Made by a program: the position numbers and the translations under genes. 64,000 nucleotides of DNA from the NCBI RefSeq assembly GCF_025567625.1, contig NZ_JAOQJC010000028.1:1-64000 (forward strand), written 5' to 3'. The notes beneath the pieces were generated by a model. That model did no database searches. It was not told the DNA's origin and saw nothing but the letters and a program-made list of their open reading frames with translations. This document shows positions 35,855 through 43,971 of the stretch, one piece after another (within the stretch, counting starts at the first letter, position 1; every line of letters begins with the position of its first letter). This stretch comes from Paenibacillus sp. J5C2022. GTDB lineage: Bacteria; Bacillota; Bacilli; Paenibacillales; Paenibacillaceae.

Positions 35855-36005
35855 ATGAGAAAACACCTCTATCGTAGCCTTTCAAAGATGAGCGACCTAA
35901 AAGTTTGCAAAGCAAACTCGTTTCGGAAGCCTGAGGCGGGTTTTATCGTCCATAAGAATTTTGGATTTCGAGTAGCTCGAATATTTATAACGCTTATATG
36001 GTAAC
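35855..36005 (+). repeat. Dispersed structured element, copy 3
   Basis: This copy has GAAAACACCTCTATCG, AAAGATGAGCGACC, the hairpin GTTTGC-AAA-GCAAAC (35903-35917) and a 3' hairpin TTCGAG-TAG-CTCGAA (35967-35981). The inner stem differs from copy 1 on both arms yet stays fully paired. The outer arms CCATAAG and CTTATATGG also differ from copies 1 and 2 but can still pair. It lies between the trmB start and the terminator at 36091. Confidence 0.85.
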
Positions 36006-36090
36006 CCCCCTCAAAATCGGTTCCGCTTCGAAGCTTAATCAGGTACTTTGCGGAGACCCCGGAACTTATAAAATTTCTAAACATGTAAAA

Positions 36091-36122
36091 AAGCCGCTGC
36101 CTCAAGGAAGGCATCACGGCTT
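36091..36122 (-). terminator. Terminator of the 68-residue unknown gene
   Basis: AAGCCGTGATGCCTTCC and AGGCAGCGGCTT form an imperfect stem followed by TTTTTTAC on the minus strand, 24 bp past the stop. Confidence 0.75.
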
Positions 36123-36145
36123 AATCATTATTCGATCCCTGTATA

Positions 36146-36352
36146 CTAGCTGAGCATTTCGTATGAGATTGGACCGTCATTGGTCCGATCCTGCTCCCAA
36201 GTATGCTCCAGCGCATGGTTCAGCTTCTTGCGTGCGGAAATCTTCACTTCATGATTATCATGAAACTTTATACCCGATAGCACCAACAATTCCTTCACTG
36301 TAAGCTCTACTGTAACTTTCTCATCGCCATGCGGAATTTTTGTCAAATTCAT
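36146..36352 (-). CDS. Small conserved-looking protein of unknown function
   Basis: This 68-residue soluble protein contains EKVTVELTVKELLVLSGIKF and ARKKLNHALEHTW and has balanced charge. It starts with ATG in a plausible context and has its own terminator, so it is likely to be expressed. I do not recognise the family. It is divergent from the YtqA-like gene. Confidence 0.6.
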   Translation of the reverse strand: MNLTKIPHGDEKVTVELTVKELLVLSGIKFHDNHEVKISARKKLNHALEHTWEQDRTNDGPISYEMLS

Positions 36353-36582
36353 TTTGCATCACCTCATCGATTTATTATATTAGCTTGCCCATCAAATCGA
36401 CTATTCATGTGTGCGGTTACATTTTGGCTATGTCAGGTTTTTTTATTGGTTTGTCGCAATTTTAATATAACATATCATGTTAGGTTAAGCAAGCCTAATC
36501 CTTGAACAAATTTTAGCGACATAGCAATTCCACATTAAATCCGATACAATGAGGGATGAATGTTTTGAAAGAAGGGAAATGG

Positions 36583-37551
36583 ATGGTTCAGCAACTTACG
36601 CCGCCATCGCAGCCAATGCTATGGGGGGACAAGCGATTTCATACTTGGAACTATGAGATGAGGCAGCAATTCGGCGGCAAAGTGTTCAAGGTCATGCTGG
36701 ATGCCGGCTTCACCTGCCCCAATCGTGACGGCTCCATCGCGACGGGCGGCTGCACATTCTGCAGCGCCAGAGGCTCGGGTGACTTCGCCGGGAGAAGACG
36801 GGACGATCTGATTACGCAGTTCAATACGATCCGGGACCGTCAGCACAAGAAATGGCCCGATGCGCGTTATATCGGCTATTTCCAGGCCTATACGAATACG
36901 TATGCCCCGGTGGATACGCTAAGAGAATATTTCGAAGTGATCCTGCAGCAACCCGGCGTTGTCGGTCTGTCGATCGCTACGCGGCCGGATTGCTTGCCAG
37001 AGGACGTGCTGGATTACTTGACCGAGCTGAACGAGCGAACTTATCTATGGCTGGAGATGGGGCTGCAGACGGTTCATGAGTCCACCTCGACGCTCATTAA
37101 TCGAGCACATGATACGGCTTGTTATGAGGAGGCAGTACGCAGACTTCGCGAGCGGAATATCCGCATATGCACCCATATCATCTACGGACTGCCCGGAGAG
37201 TCTCACGAGATGATGCTGGATACGGGCCGTGCGGTTGCACGTATGGATGTGCAGGGCATCAAGCTCCATCTGCTTCACCTCATGCGCAAGACGCCGATGG
37301 TCAAGCAATACGAAGCGGGGCTGCTACGATTCCTTGAGCAGGATGAGTACACGAAGCTAGTTGTAGACACGCTGGAGCTGCTCCCTCCCGAGATGGTCGT
37401 ACATCGGGTTACGGGCGACGCCCCCCGCGAGTTGCTGATCGGGCCGATGTGGAGCCAGCGAAAGTGGGATGTGCTCAACGGCATCGACGCCGAGCTGCGA
37501 CGCCGCGATACTTGGCAAGGGAAGTGGTGGCGTACGGAGGGGGACGGCTAA
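36583..37551 (+). CDS. ytqA: Radical SAM protein, YtqA/MnmL-like
   Basis: This 322-residue protein of the TIGR01212 radical SAM family carries the cysteines CPNRDGSIATGGCTFC (a widely spaced cluster motif), the SAM-binding loop and LEMGLQTVHESTSTLINRAH. The ATG at 36583 follows AAGGG by seven bases and gives the same length as Bacillus subtilis YtqA. From recent work on Bacillus, YtqA and YtqB act together on tRNA wobble 5-aminomethyl-2-thiouridine; the adjacent gene here is the YtqB homologue, one base downstream. Confidence 0.9.
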   Translation: MVQQLTPPSQPMLWGDKRFHTWNYEMRQQFGGKVFKVMLDAGFTCPNRDGSIATGGCTFCSARGSGDFAGRRRDDLITQFNTIRDRQHKKWPDARYIGYFQAYTNTYAPVDTLREYFEVILQQPGVVGLSIATRPDCLPEDVLDYLTELNERTYLWLEMGLQTVHESTSTLINRAHDTACYEEAVRRLRERNIRICTHIIYGLPGESHEMMLDTGRAVARMDVQGIKLHLLHLMRKTPMVKQYEAGLLRFLEQDEYTKLVVDTLELLPPEMVVHRVTGDAPRELLIGPMWSQRKWDVLNGIDAELRRRDTWQGKWWRTEGDG

Positions 37552-37552
37552 T

Positions 37553-38146
37553 ATGGGGTTCTTATCTATTCTTAGTCTGGCTCACAAGTGGATCGCTGAA
37601 CGTGTTCATCCTGGTGACACCGTCATCGACGCCACGGCCGGCGGAGGCGTAGACACCCTCGAGCTGGCGAAGCTGGTCGGGCGGCGCGGCTGCGTCTACG
37701 CGTTTGATATTCAGCAGGAAGCACTGGATCGTACATCGGGTCGTCTGAAGCCGCTTGGCACGGAAGGCGCAGCGCCGAGACTGGTGCTGCTGCTGCAAGA
37801 TCACGCCGCTATGGCCGAGGTCGTAGAGGAGGCTCATCGCGGAGAGATTGCCGCAGTCATGTTCAATCTGGGCTACCTGCCCGGTAGCGATGAGTCCGTC
37901 ATAACGGAGCCAGGCTCCACGCTCGCGGCGCTTCAAGCCGCACTCTCGCTGCTGCGTCCCGGAGGAATCGTCACTTGCGCGCTCTATCCCGGACATCCTG
38001 GCGGAGACTCCGAGGCGGCAATCGTAGAGGAGTGGGCGTCGAAGCTGCCTCAGCGGGAAGCACAAGTCGTGCAGTACCGGCAATTGCAGCGTCCGCATGC
38101 CCCTTACTTGATTGCGATAGAGCGTTCGCGCTCCCAAGGAAGCTGA
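37553..38146 (+). CDS. ytqB: Class I SAM methyltransferase, YtqB/MnmM-like
   Basis: This 197-residue rRNA-methylase-like SAM enzyme has the SAM site VIDATAGGGVDTLELA, FNLGYLPGSDE (the NLGYLPG motif of YtqB proteins) and YPGHPGG. In Bacillus YtqB (MnmM) methylates 5-aminomethyl-2-thiouridine in tRNA. It starts two bases after the YtqA stop with GGAGG upstream and forms a two-gene operon. In-frame codons further upstream overlap YtqA and have no family match. Confidence 0.92.
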   Translation: MGFLSILSLAHKWIAERVHPGDTVIDATAGGGVDTLELAKLVGRRGCVYAFDIQQEALDRTSGRLKPLGTEGAAPRLVLLLQDHAAMAEVVEEAHRGEIAAVMFNLGYLPGSDESVITEPGSTLAALQAALSLLRPGGIVTCALYPGHPGGDSEAAIVEEWASKLPQREAQVVQYRQLQRPHAPYLIAIERSRSQGS

Positions 38147-38286
38147 TGAGCTCAACGGACTCTTTTCCCTACTCGGGATAATCAGGGTGGATCGACCTTA
38201 AGGGCTTTATTGGGCTGATCGTCAGATGCAGCAGCACTTTTCCCCAACATGGCTATCTTTTTATTACAGAGAGGAGAACGACAACG

Positions 38287-39651
38287 ATGGCAGTCAAAAA
38301 AATTGAGCATTTGGGCATTATGGTGAAGGACATCGAGAAATCAATTGCATTTTACACCAAAGTGCTTGGCATGGAGCACAAGCATACGATGCTGCATACG
38401 AACGGCGTTATCAAGCTGGCCTTCTTGACCTTCCCGGGGCACGAAGAGACGGAACTGGAATTGATTGAAGGCTACAACGACAGCCTCCCAGCAGAAGGAA
38501 AAGTGCATCATGCCGCGTTCGCGGTAGACGATCTGGATGCCGAGCTGAAGCGTGTTAGGGAGCTGGGCGTGGAGCTGAAAGACGAGGAGATCACACGGCT
38601 GCCGGACGGCTCCCGCTACTTCTTCATCTATGGACCGGACGGCGAGCTGCTGGAGCTGTTCCAGAAGAGCAGCGCGGACAGCATCAAGCCATACCCGCTG
38701 CAGTTCAAGCCGGAGATGAAGGAACGCGTATGGGGCGGACGCGCACTGGAGAGCTTCGGACTGGAGCTTCCCGAAGGCGCGATCGGGGAAGGCTGGATGA
38801 TCGGCGATCATCCGAACGGAACGACGAAGGTGACGAACGGTCCACTTGCCGGGATCGGCCTTGACCAGATTCGCAATCAGTTCGGCAAGGCGTGGTTCGG
38901 CAAGAACGGCTTCTCGGAGACGAACGGCCGGTTCCCGCTGTTGATCAAGCTGTTGGATTGCAATGACGATCTGTCCGTGCAGGTGCATCCAACGGACAAC
39001 TACGCAGGATTGCCCAAGGGTGAGCTTGGCAAAACCGAGATGTGGTACATCTTGTCTGCGAAGCCGGGTGCTAAAATCATCTATGGCTTGAAGGAAGGCG
39101 TTGACCGCGCAGGCATGGAAGCGGCGATCAAGGAAGGACGAATTATGGAGACGCTGCAAGAAGTGCCGGTGGAAGCGGGCGATGCGTTCTACATTCCAGC
39201 CGGAACTGTACATGCCTTGTGCTCCGGTGTAGTGGTCGCCGAGATTCAGCAAAACTCCGACACGACTTACCGTTTGCATGACTACGACCGCCCAGGCCTT
39301 GACGGCAAGCTGCGGGAGCTTCACATCGAAGATTCACTGAACGTCATCGCTTACGAGGGAGCGGGCGCAACACGGATGAAAACCGACGGCATTGGCGCAG
39401 GCGAGTGGCTTACGATTGCCTCTTCCCCTTACTTCCTGGTGGAGAAAGGGATCGTCGACGGCACTTCGACGCTGGCTGCGACCGAAGACAGCTTCGTCAT
39501 TCTCGTCATCGCCGACGGAGAAGGCACGATGCAGTGGGACGGCGGCGAGCAAGCTGTGAAAGCGGGCGAGTGCTTCCTGCTTCCGGCTACGCTGGGGGGC
39601 TGCAGACTGACGGGCAGCCTGACCGTACTGCGCAGCGTTGTGCCTCAGTAA
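38287..39651 (+). CDS. manA: VOC (glyoxalase-fold) domain fused to class I phosphomannose isomerase
   Basis: This 454-residue fusion has residues 1-130 as a vicinal-oxygen-chelate domain with plausible metal ligands His8, Glu58, His74 and Glu123 (EHLGIMVKD, VHHAAFAVDD, LLELFQ). Residues 133-454 form a type I mannose-6-phosphate isomerase with zinc ligands Gln232 and His234 (VQVHPTDNYAG), Glu251 (TEMWYI) and His309 (AGTVHAL), plus TYRLHDYDR. The isomerase links mannose-6-phosphate to fructose-6-phosphate; the role of the VOC part is unknown. AGAGGAG precedes the ATG. The reading frame is continuous, with no sign of an error at the junction. Confidence 0.93.
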   Translation: MAVKKIEHLGIMVKDIEKSIAFYTKVLGMEHKHTMLHTNGVIKLAFLTFPGHEETELELIEGYNDSLPAEGKVHHAAFAVDDLDAELKRVRELGVELKDEEITRLPDGSRYFFIYGPDGELLELFQKSSADSIKPYPLQFKPEMKERVWGGRALESFGLELPEGAIGEGWMIGDHPNGTTKVTNGPLAGIGLDQIRNQFGKAWFGKNGFSETNGRFPLLIKLLDCNDDLSVQVHPTDNYAGLPKGELGKTEMWYILSAKPGAKIIYGLKEGVDRAGMEAAIKEGRIMETLQEVPVEAGDAFYIPAGTVHALCSGVVVAEIQQNSDTTYRLHDYDRPGLDGKLRELHIEDSLNVIAYEGAGATRMKTDGIGAGEWLTIASSPYFLVEKGIVDGTSTLAATEDSFVILVIADGEGTMQWDGGEQAVKAGECFLLPATLGGCRLTGSLTVLRSVVPQ

Positions 39652-39657
39652 TGCACA

Positions 39658-39743
39658 GCTTCGTGACGCGGTAACGCGGCTTCGTGACGCGGTAACGCGC
39701 AGCTTCGTGACGCGGTAACGCGGCTTCGTGATGCGGTAACGCG
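39658..39743. repeat. 21/23-bp tandem repeat after manA fusion
   Basis: Four units of GCTTCGTGACGCGGTAACGC, spaced 21, 23 and 21 bp, start seven bases past the manA stop. CGCGGTAACGCG is nearly palindromic, but no U-tract follows. Confidence 0.8.
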
Positions 39744-40072
39744 TAACTCCATTGCATTGTAATGTGCAGCTTCGTTTCGCAGTTTAAGCTGTGGTGTGAC
39801 TCGGCTTGCACTGCAGGTTGTATTATGCAATAGCATGCTGCGACGTTTGTACCAGCTTGCGTACAGTACAGGAGTAAATATAGGTTGGTTGAAAGGCGCC
39901 GCAAGGTGTCTTTCTTTACGGGGGAACCCTCCTTGTTCCCCCCAATCCCTCCTCTATCCACTATCCTGCGTTCCTCACAACTCTTGCTTCCCCTTACCTC
40001 ATGCCCGCAAAGAGATTACTTGACGCCACAATTCAATTTGACACACTTCTCCGTCAGCAATCTCCACTCACC

Positions 40073-40310
40073 AGCCACGTTTGTACGAAATTTCACACAA
40101 ATCCGACCGCTCCCTCCACTCACAAGCCACAGTTGTACGAAATTTCACACAAATCCGACCGCTCCCTCCCCCCACAAGCCACGTTTGTACGAAATTTCAC
40201 ACAAATTCGACCGTTCCCTCCCCCCACAAGCCACGTTTGTACGAAATTTCACACAAATCCGACCGCCCCCTCCACTCACAAGCTATGTTTGTACGAAATA
40301 TCGTACAAAA
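40073..40310. repeat. 52-bp tandem repeat array with TTTGTACGAAAT core
   Basis: Five units with starts at 40073, 40125, 40177, 40229 and 40281 share AGCCACGTTTGTACGAAAT, TTCACACAAATCCGACC and a C-rich tail. The last unit ends in a perfect inverted repeat TTTGTACG-AAATAT-CGTACAAA. The 52-bp period shifts the reading frame, so it is not coding. The rest of 39744-40370 has no gene I can support. Confidence 0.88.
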
Positions 40311-40370
40311 ACACCCAAACAAGAACATCCTTACCGACAATCGACTGAACTCAAACCCAAATACATGAAA

Positions 40371-40408
40371 GAGCGCCATAACCGGATCAAACCGGCTACG
40401 ACGCCCTC
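40371..40408 (-). terminator. Probable terminator of the B12 radical SAM gene
   Basis: GAGGGCGTCGTAGCCGG and CCGGTTATGGCGCTC form an imperfect 15-bp stem with a 6-nt loop, followed only by TTTCAT on the minus strand. Confidence 0.5.
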
Positions 40409-40420
40409 TCCATCACTTCA

Positions 40421-42229
40421 CTAAACGTTCGCTCCCAGAGCGGAGCCATCCAAGGTCAGCATATATGGCCGAGGCTTCGGCTTACTGCTGCCGCCCTCCG
40501 GCATGTAGAGCATAATGAGCAGCGTATGCCGCTCTCTGCGAATGTCCCCGTTATGCAGGAACAGAGCAAGGTCGAACGGCAGCTTTTCGATTACGGCGTG
40601 CTTGTGCAGCTCCCGTTCCTGCAAGCCCAATTCGGCGAAGCCGCCAGTCACCTGCTCCGGACTCTCCAGAATGCGGCGCATCCAGCCCGACCATTCCGCC
40701 TTGTCCATCGTGAACTCCCACCACATTTTGCGAGGCTTGAAGTTATGATTCAGGAAGTAATCGTATTTCATCAGCCCCTGCACGACATCGTGCTCGATAT
40801 CCAGATGGGAAGAATCCGGCGCATTCAAATACTGCCACAGTCTGAAGAACAGATCCTCCAGCTGATGGCCAATCTTCTCCCATCCCCGGCTCTCCCAGTA
40901 ATCCCCATACATCTGAAAGAAGTCGAACGGAGATGGAAATACCCGGTCGACCAGGTATAGCAGCGCATGATCCATCCGGTGCGCATTCCAATACTTCTCC
41001 AACACATCCTCCACCCGCTTGATCCGTACGATATCGCCGAACGGCATCAAGTCATTGCCGAGCATCTCGTACGGCGCCCGATCCATGTATACATAACCCC
41101 ACTTCTCAGCATTCAGCCGCAGTCCCGTTCCACGAAGCATCTTAAGGAAGCCGAGCTGCAGCTCCTCCGGCCGAAGTGCGAATACGTCGTTGAAGGTGCC
41201 GCGGAATGTATCGTAATTCTCCAGCGGAAGCCCTGCGATCAAGTCAAGATGCTGATCGATCTTGCCGGAATCTCTTACTTTCGTTACGGTACGCACCAGC
41301 TTGGACCAATTCTGACGCCGCTGAACGGCCAGATTGGTCGGATCGTTCGTCGACTGCACCCCGATCTCGAATCGGAATATGCCCGGCGGCGCATGCTCCG
41401 CCAAGTAATCCAGCACCTCCGGCCGCATAATATCCGCAGTAATCTCGAATTGGAAGACGCATCCGCTATGGTTCTCGATGAGGAAGCGGAACATCTCCAG
41501 CGCGTAATCCCGCTTAATATTGAAGGTACGGTCAACGAACTTGATCAGCTTCGCACCATTCTCGATCAAGTACAGAATATCTGCCTTCGTCCGATCCATA
41601 TCGAAGTAGCGGACGCCGACCTCGATGCTGGACAAGCAGAACTGGCAGCTGAAGGGACAGCCTCTGCTCGTCTCGAAGTAGACTACCCGGCTGCCCAGAT
41701 GCGGCAGATCCTCTTGGAATCGGTGCGGCGACGGCAGCTCGGCCAGATTCAGCTTCGGGCGCGGCGGATTGACAATAATTTGCTGGCCATTCTCCGTCTC
41801 CTTCCGGTAGGCGATGCCGAATACCATGTGGAATTTATTCGTTCCTTCAATCTCCGTGAGCAGATGGTGGAACGTCTCTTCCCCTTCGCCGACGACGATG
41901 AAGTCGACTTCCTGCAGCCGCTCCATCCAATACTCCGTATCGTAGCTCACCTCGGGTCCGCCGAGCACGATGCGCAGCTCCGGCATAATTTTACGCAGCA
42001 TATTGATCACAGTGATCGTCTCTTCTATATTCCAAATGTAGCAGGAGAAGCCTACGACATCCGGCTTCCGCGAGTACAGGTCCGACACGATGTTCATCGC
42101 GGGGTCTTTAATCGTATATTCTGCAATATCGATGTCGAATTGCTCGCCGCTGTATGCTTTCAGGCAACGCAGCGCGAGCGAAGTATGAATAAATTTGGCA
42201 TTAAGCGTAGACAGTACAACTTTCATCAT
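40421..42229 (-). CDS. B12-binding domain radical SAM protein (DUF4080 type)
   Basis: This 602-residue protein has an N-terminal cobalamin-binding-like Rossmann domain (1-140: KPDVVGFSCYIWNIEE, IVLGGPEVSYD, GEGEETFHHLL), a radical SAM core (about 175-400) with CPFSCQFC holding the iron-sulfur cluster and IEVGVQSTN-like strand motifs, and a C-terminal DUF4080 region (about 430-602). The family is common in Firmicutes, but its reaction is not known; tRNA or small-molecule methylthiolation has been suggested only by analogy. It is a single-gene unit with AGAGAGG upstream of the ATG. Confidence 0.9.
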   Translation of the reverse strand: MMKVVLSTLNAKFIHTSLALRCLKAYSGEQFDIDIAEYTIKDPAMNIVSDLYSRKPDVVGFSCYIWNIEETITVINMLRKIMPELRIVLGGPEVSYDTEYWMERLQEVDFIVVGEGEETFHHLLTEIEGTNKFHMVFGIAYRKETENGQQIIVNPPRPKLNLAELPSPHRFQEDLPHLGSRVVYFETSRGCPFSCQFCLSSIEVGVRYFDMDRTKADILYLIENGAKLIKFVDRTFNIKRDYALEMFRFLIENHSGCVFQFEITADIMRPEVLDYLAEHAPPGIFRFEIGVQSTNDPTNLAVQRRQNWSKLVRTVTKVRDSGKIDQHLDLIAGLPLENYDTFRGTFNDVFALRPEELQLGFLKMLRGTGLRLNAEKWGYVYMDRAPYEMLGNDLMPFGDIVRIKRVEDVLEKYWNAHRMDHALLYLVDRVFPSPFDFFQMYGDYWESRGWEKIGHQLEDLFFRLWQYLNAPDSSHLDIEHDVVQGLMKYDYFLNHNFKPRKMWWEFTMDKAEWSGWMRRILESPEQVTGGFAELGLQERELHKHAVIEKLPFDLALFLHNGDIRRERHTLLIMLYMPEGGSSKPKPRPYMLTLDGSALGANV

Positions 42230-42286
42230 CTATATCCTCTCTGAATGGGGCTGCCTTCTATTGTAGCGGACTTCGGACAAGAAAAG

Positions 42287-42328
42287 AAGAGCCCCGCCGC
42301 CATAACACCTGGCTGCAAGAGCTCTCTT
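42287..42328 (-). terminator. Probable terminator of the HtrA-like protease gene
   Basis: AAGAGAGCTCTTGCAGCC and GGCGGCGGGGCTCTT form an imperfect stem followed by CTTTTCTTG on the minus strand. Confidence 0.5.
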
Positions 42329-42331
42329 CAA

Positions 42332-43879
42332 TTAGAACCTTGTCTCCATATACATCTGATCCATCAGTTGCATATCGATAATATCGTATTGTACGCGCCA
42401 CTTGCCATCGCCCTTCGGCTTCACTTCATCCGCCGCAAGCCCGCGCGGCTTGAACGGATAATCGCGCTGGAACTGTACACGGACCTGAATCTTGTCATCC
42501 GGCAGCATGCGATGCAATTCGTGTCCTAGCTGGACAGCCCACATTCTCCATTCATCGGCAGTCGAGACGCCATAATAGATGTAGAATCTAGGGTCCATCT
42601 GCGCGGTAATGACAAGCCAGCCCTCATGGTCCTTCTCTGCCTTCCACTTCGTAAGCTCCGTCTCGCCTCCCGATGTCATCACCGTGCCGAATTCCGCTTC
42701 CAGCAGATCCTCGATCTCCTTCATGGATACACCGACAAGCGAATCCGGAAGGCTCGGAGGCAAGAAAGCTGCATTCTCGATCTCTTCCTCTGTTACACTG
42801 TCCATCAGATCTGCCGCATGATAGGCGGAGACGGCAAAATTCAGATCCGCCGACGTCTCCATGACAGCAAAGCTGTTAATGCCGATGAGTTGGCCGTAGG
42901 CATTGAACAGCGCACCGCCAGAACTGCCGCTGTCAATCGGTGCATTCATCTGAATGTAACGAACTCCGAATTCATAGGTAATGTTGCTGATGATGCCTTC
43001 CGACACCGTATTCTGCACGCCAAGCGGGCTGCCGATCGCTACGACAGGATCGCCTTTGCTGGCGTAATAATCGTCGCTGATCTCTACAATTGTCACATCC
43101 AACGGCTCTTCCGTCCGAATGATGGCCAGATCGGAATACTCAGACCAGGTGACGACGCCTTTCACTTCAACATCGTCGTAATAAATGGTATGTACGTTAG
43201 CGGATGTGGCATCCTCGATGACATGATAGTTGGTCAGCACAAGATCTTCCCCGATCACAATTCCGCTTCCCAGCCCATTATTCGTCGTAATCATAACTAC
43301 GCTCTCATCATATCGGTCGACGATATCCGTAGGGGTCAGTTGCTCCAGCGGAGGCAGTTCCTCTAGCTCTTCCAGCCACTGCTCGTACTCTTCGTCACTG
43401 ACATAATCCCATGTCTCGACTTCGACCGCATGCTGCTCAGCATTCCACTCAACGGTTGCATCCAGCGTCTCTGCCAGGAACCGAATCGGAACGTAGGCAA
43501 CGTCGTGCTGCAAGGCCGCTTCCACTCCCATGCTTACCGTTTTGCCGTTCACTAGCGCATCCTTGCTGCCGATCTCCAGCGAGATGGTCGTGTAATCGGA
43601 TCTGATGATGATAATACCCGACTTGGCTTCGGCAATGACTGTTGCTTCAAGCGCTTCCGCCAGTTCCTGCAATGGAGCCATCGTTACGCCGTTCACTTTG
43701 TATATTGGCGTATTCAATGGCATATTTTCACCGTTTAAAATAAGTCCAATCGCCTTTTCCTGCTGAACAGCGGGAGTTGCTGCCGCATGGACGGCGGAAG
43801 CCCCGTTCCCGACGGGAGCCAGTATAAGACCGGCGGCAAGAGCGGGAACCACAATCGCTTTATACCATTTTTTGTTCAC
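42332..43879 (-). CDS. Secreted HtrA-like serine protease with copper-amine-oxidase N-terminal-type stalk
   Basis: This 515-residue protein has a Sec signal peptide (1-32, cleaved near AVHA-A), then a domain (about 45-157) of the copper amine oxidase N-terminal type (KVNGVTMAPLQELAEAL and AYVPIRFLAETLDATVEW), which is common in Paenibacillus exported proteins. A trypsin-like protease domain (about 185-345) has catalytic His219 (TNYHV), Asp250 (SDLAII) and Ser320 (GSSGGAL). There is no recognisable PDZ domain; residues 370-515 are unassigned. Translation starts at GTG with GGAGG upstream. It is likely to act outside the membrane in quality control or processing. Confidence 0.9.
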   Translation of the reverse strand: MNKKWYKAIVVPALAAGLILAPVGNGASAVHAAATPAVQQEKAIGLILNGENMPLNTPIYKVNGVTMAPLQELAEALEATVIAEAKSGIIIIRSDYTTISLEIGSKDALVNGKTVSMGVEAALQHDVAYVPIRFLAETLDATVEWNAEQHAVEVETWDYVSDEEYEQWLEELEELPPLEQLTPTDIVDRYDESVVMITTNNGLGSGIVIGEDLVLTNYHVIEDATSANVHTIYYDDVEVKGVVTWSEYSDLAIIRTEEPLDVTIVEISDDYYASKGDPVVAIGSPLGVQNTVSEGIISNITYEFGVRYIQMNAPIDSGSSGGALFNAYGQLIGINSFAVMETSADLNFAVSAYHAADLMDSVTEEEIENAAFLPPSLPDSLVGVSMKEIEDLLEAEFGTVMTSGGETELTKWKAEKDHEGWLVITAQMDPRFYIYYGVSTADEWRMWAVQLGHELHRMLPDDKIQVRVQFQRDYPFKPRGLAADEVKPKGDGKWRVQYDIIDMQLMDQMYMETRF

Positions 43880-43971
43880 GTATGTTCCTCCTAATTACCC
43901 CTAGTAAATATATTCTTTACATTATATCGGCAATATCTATCGAATATGTACCTTCTCTATGAATCTATCGC

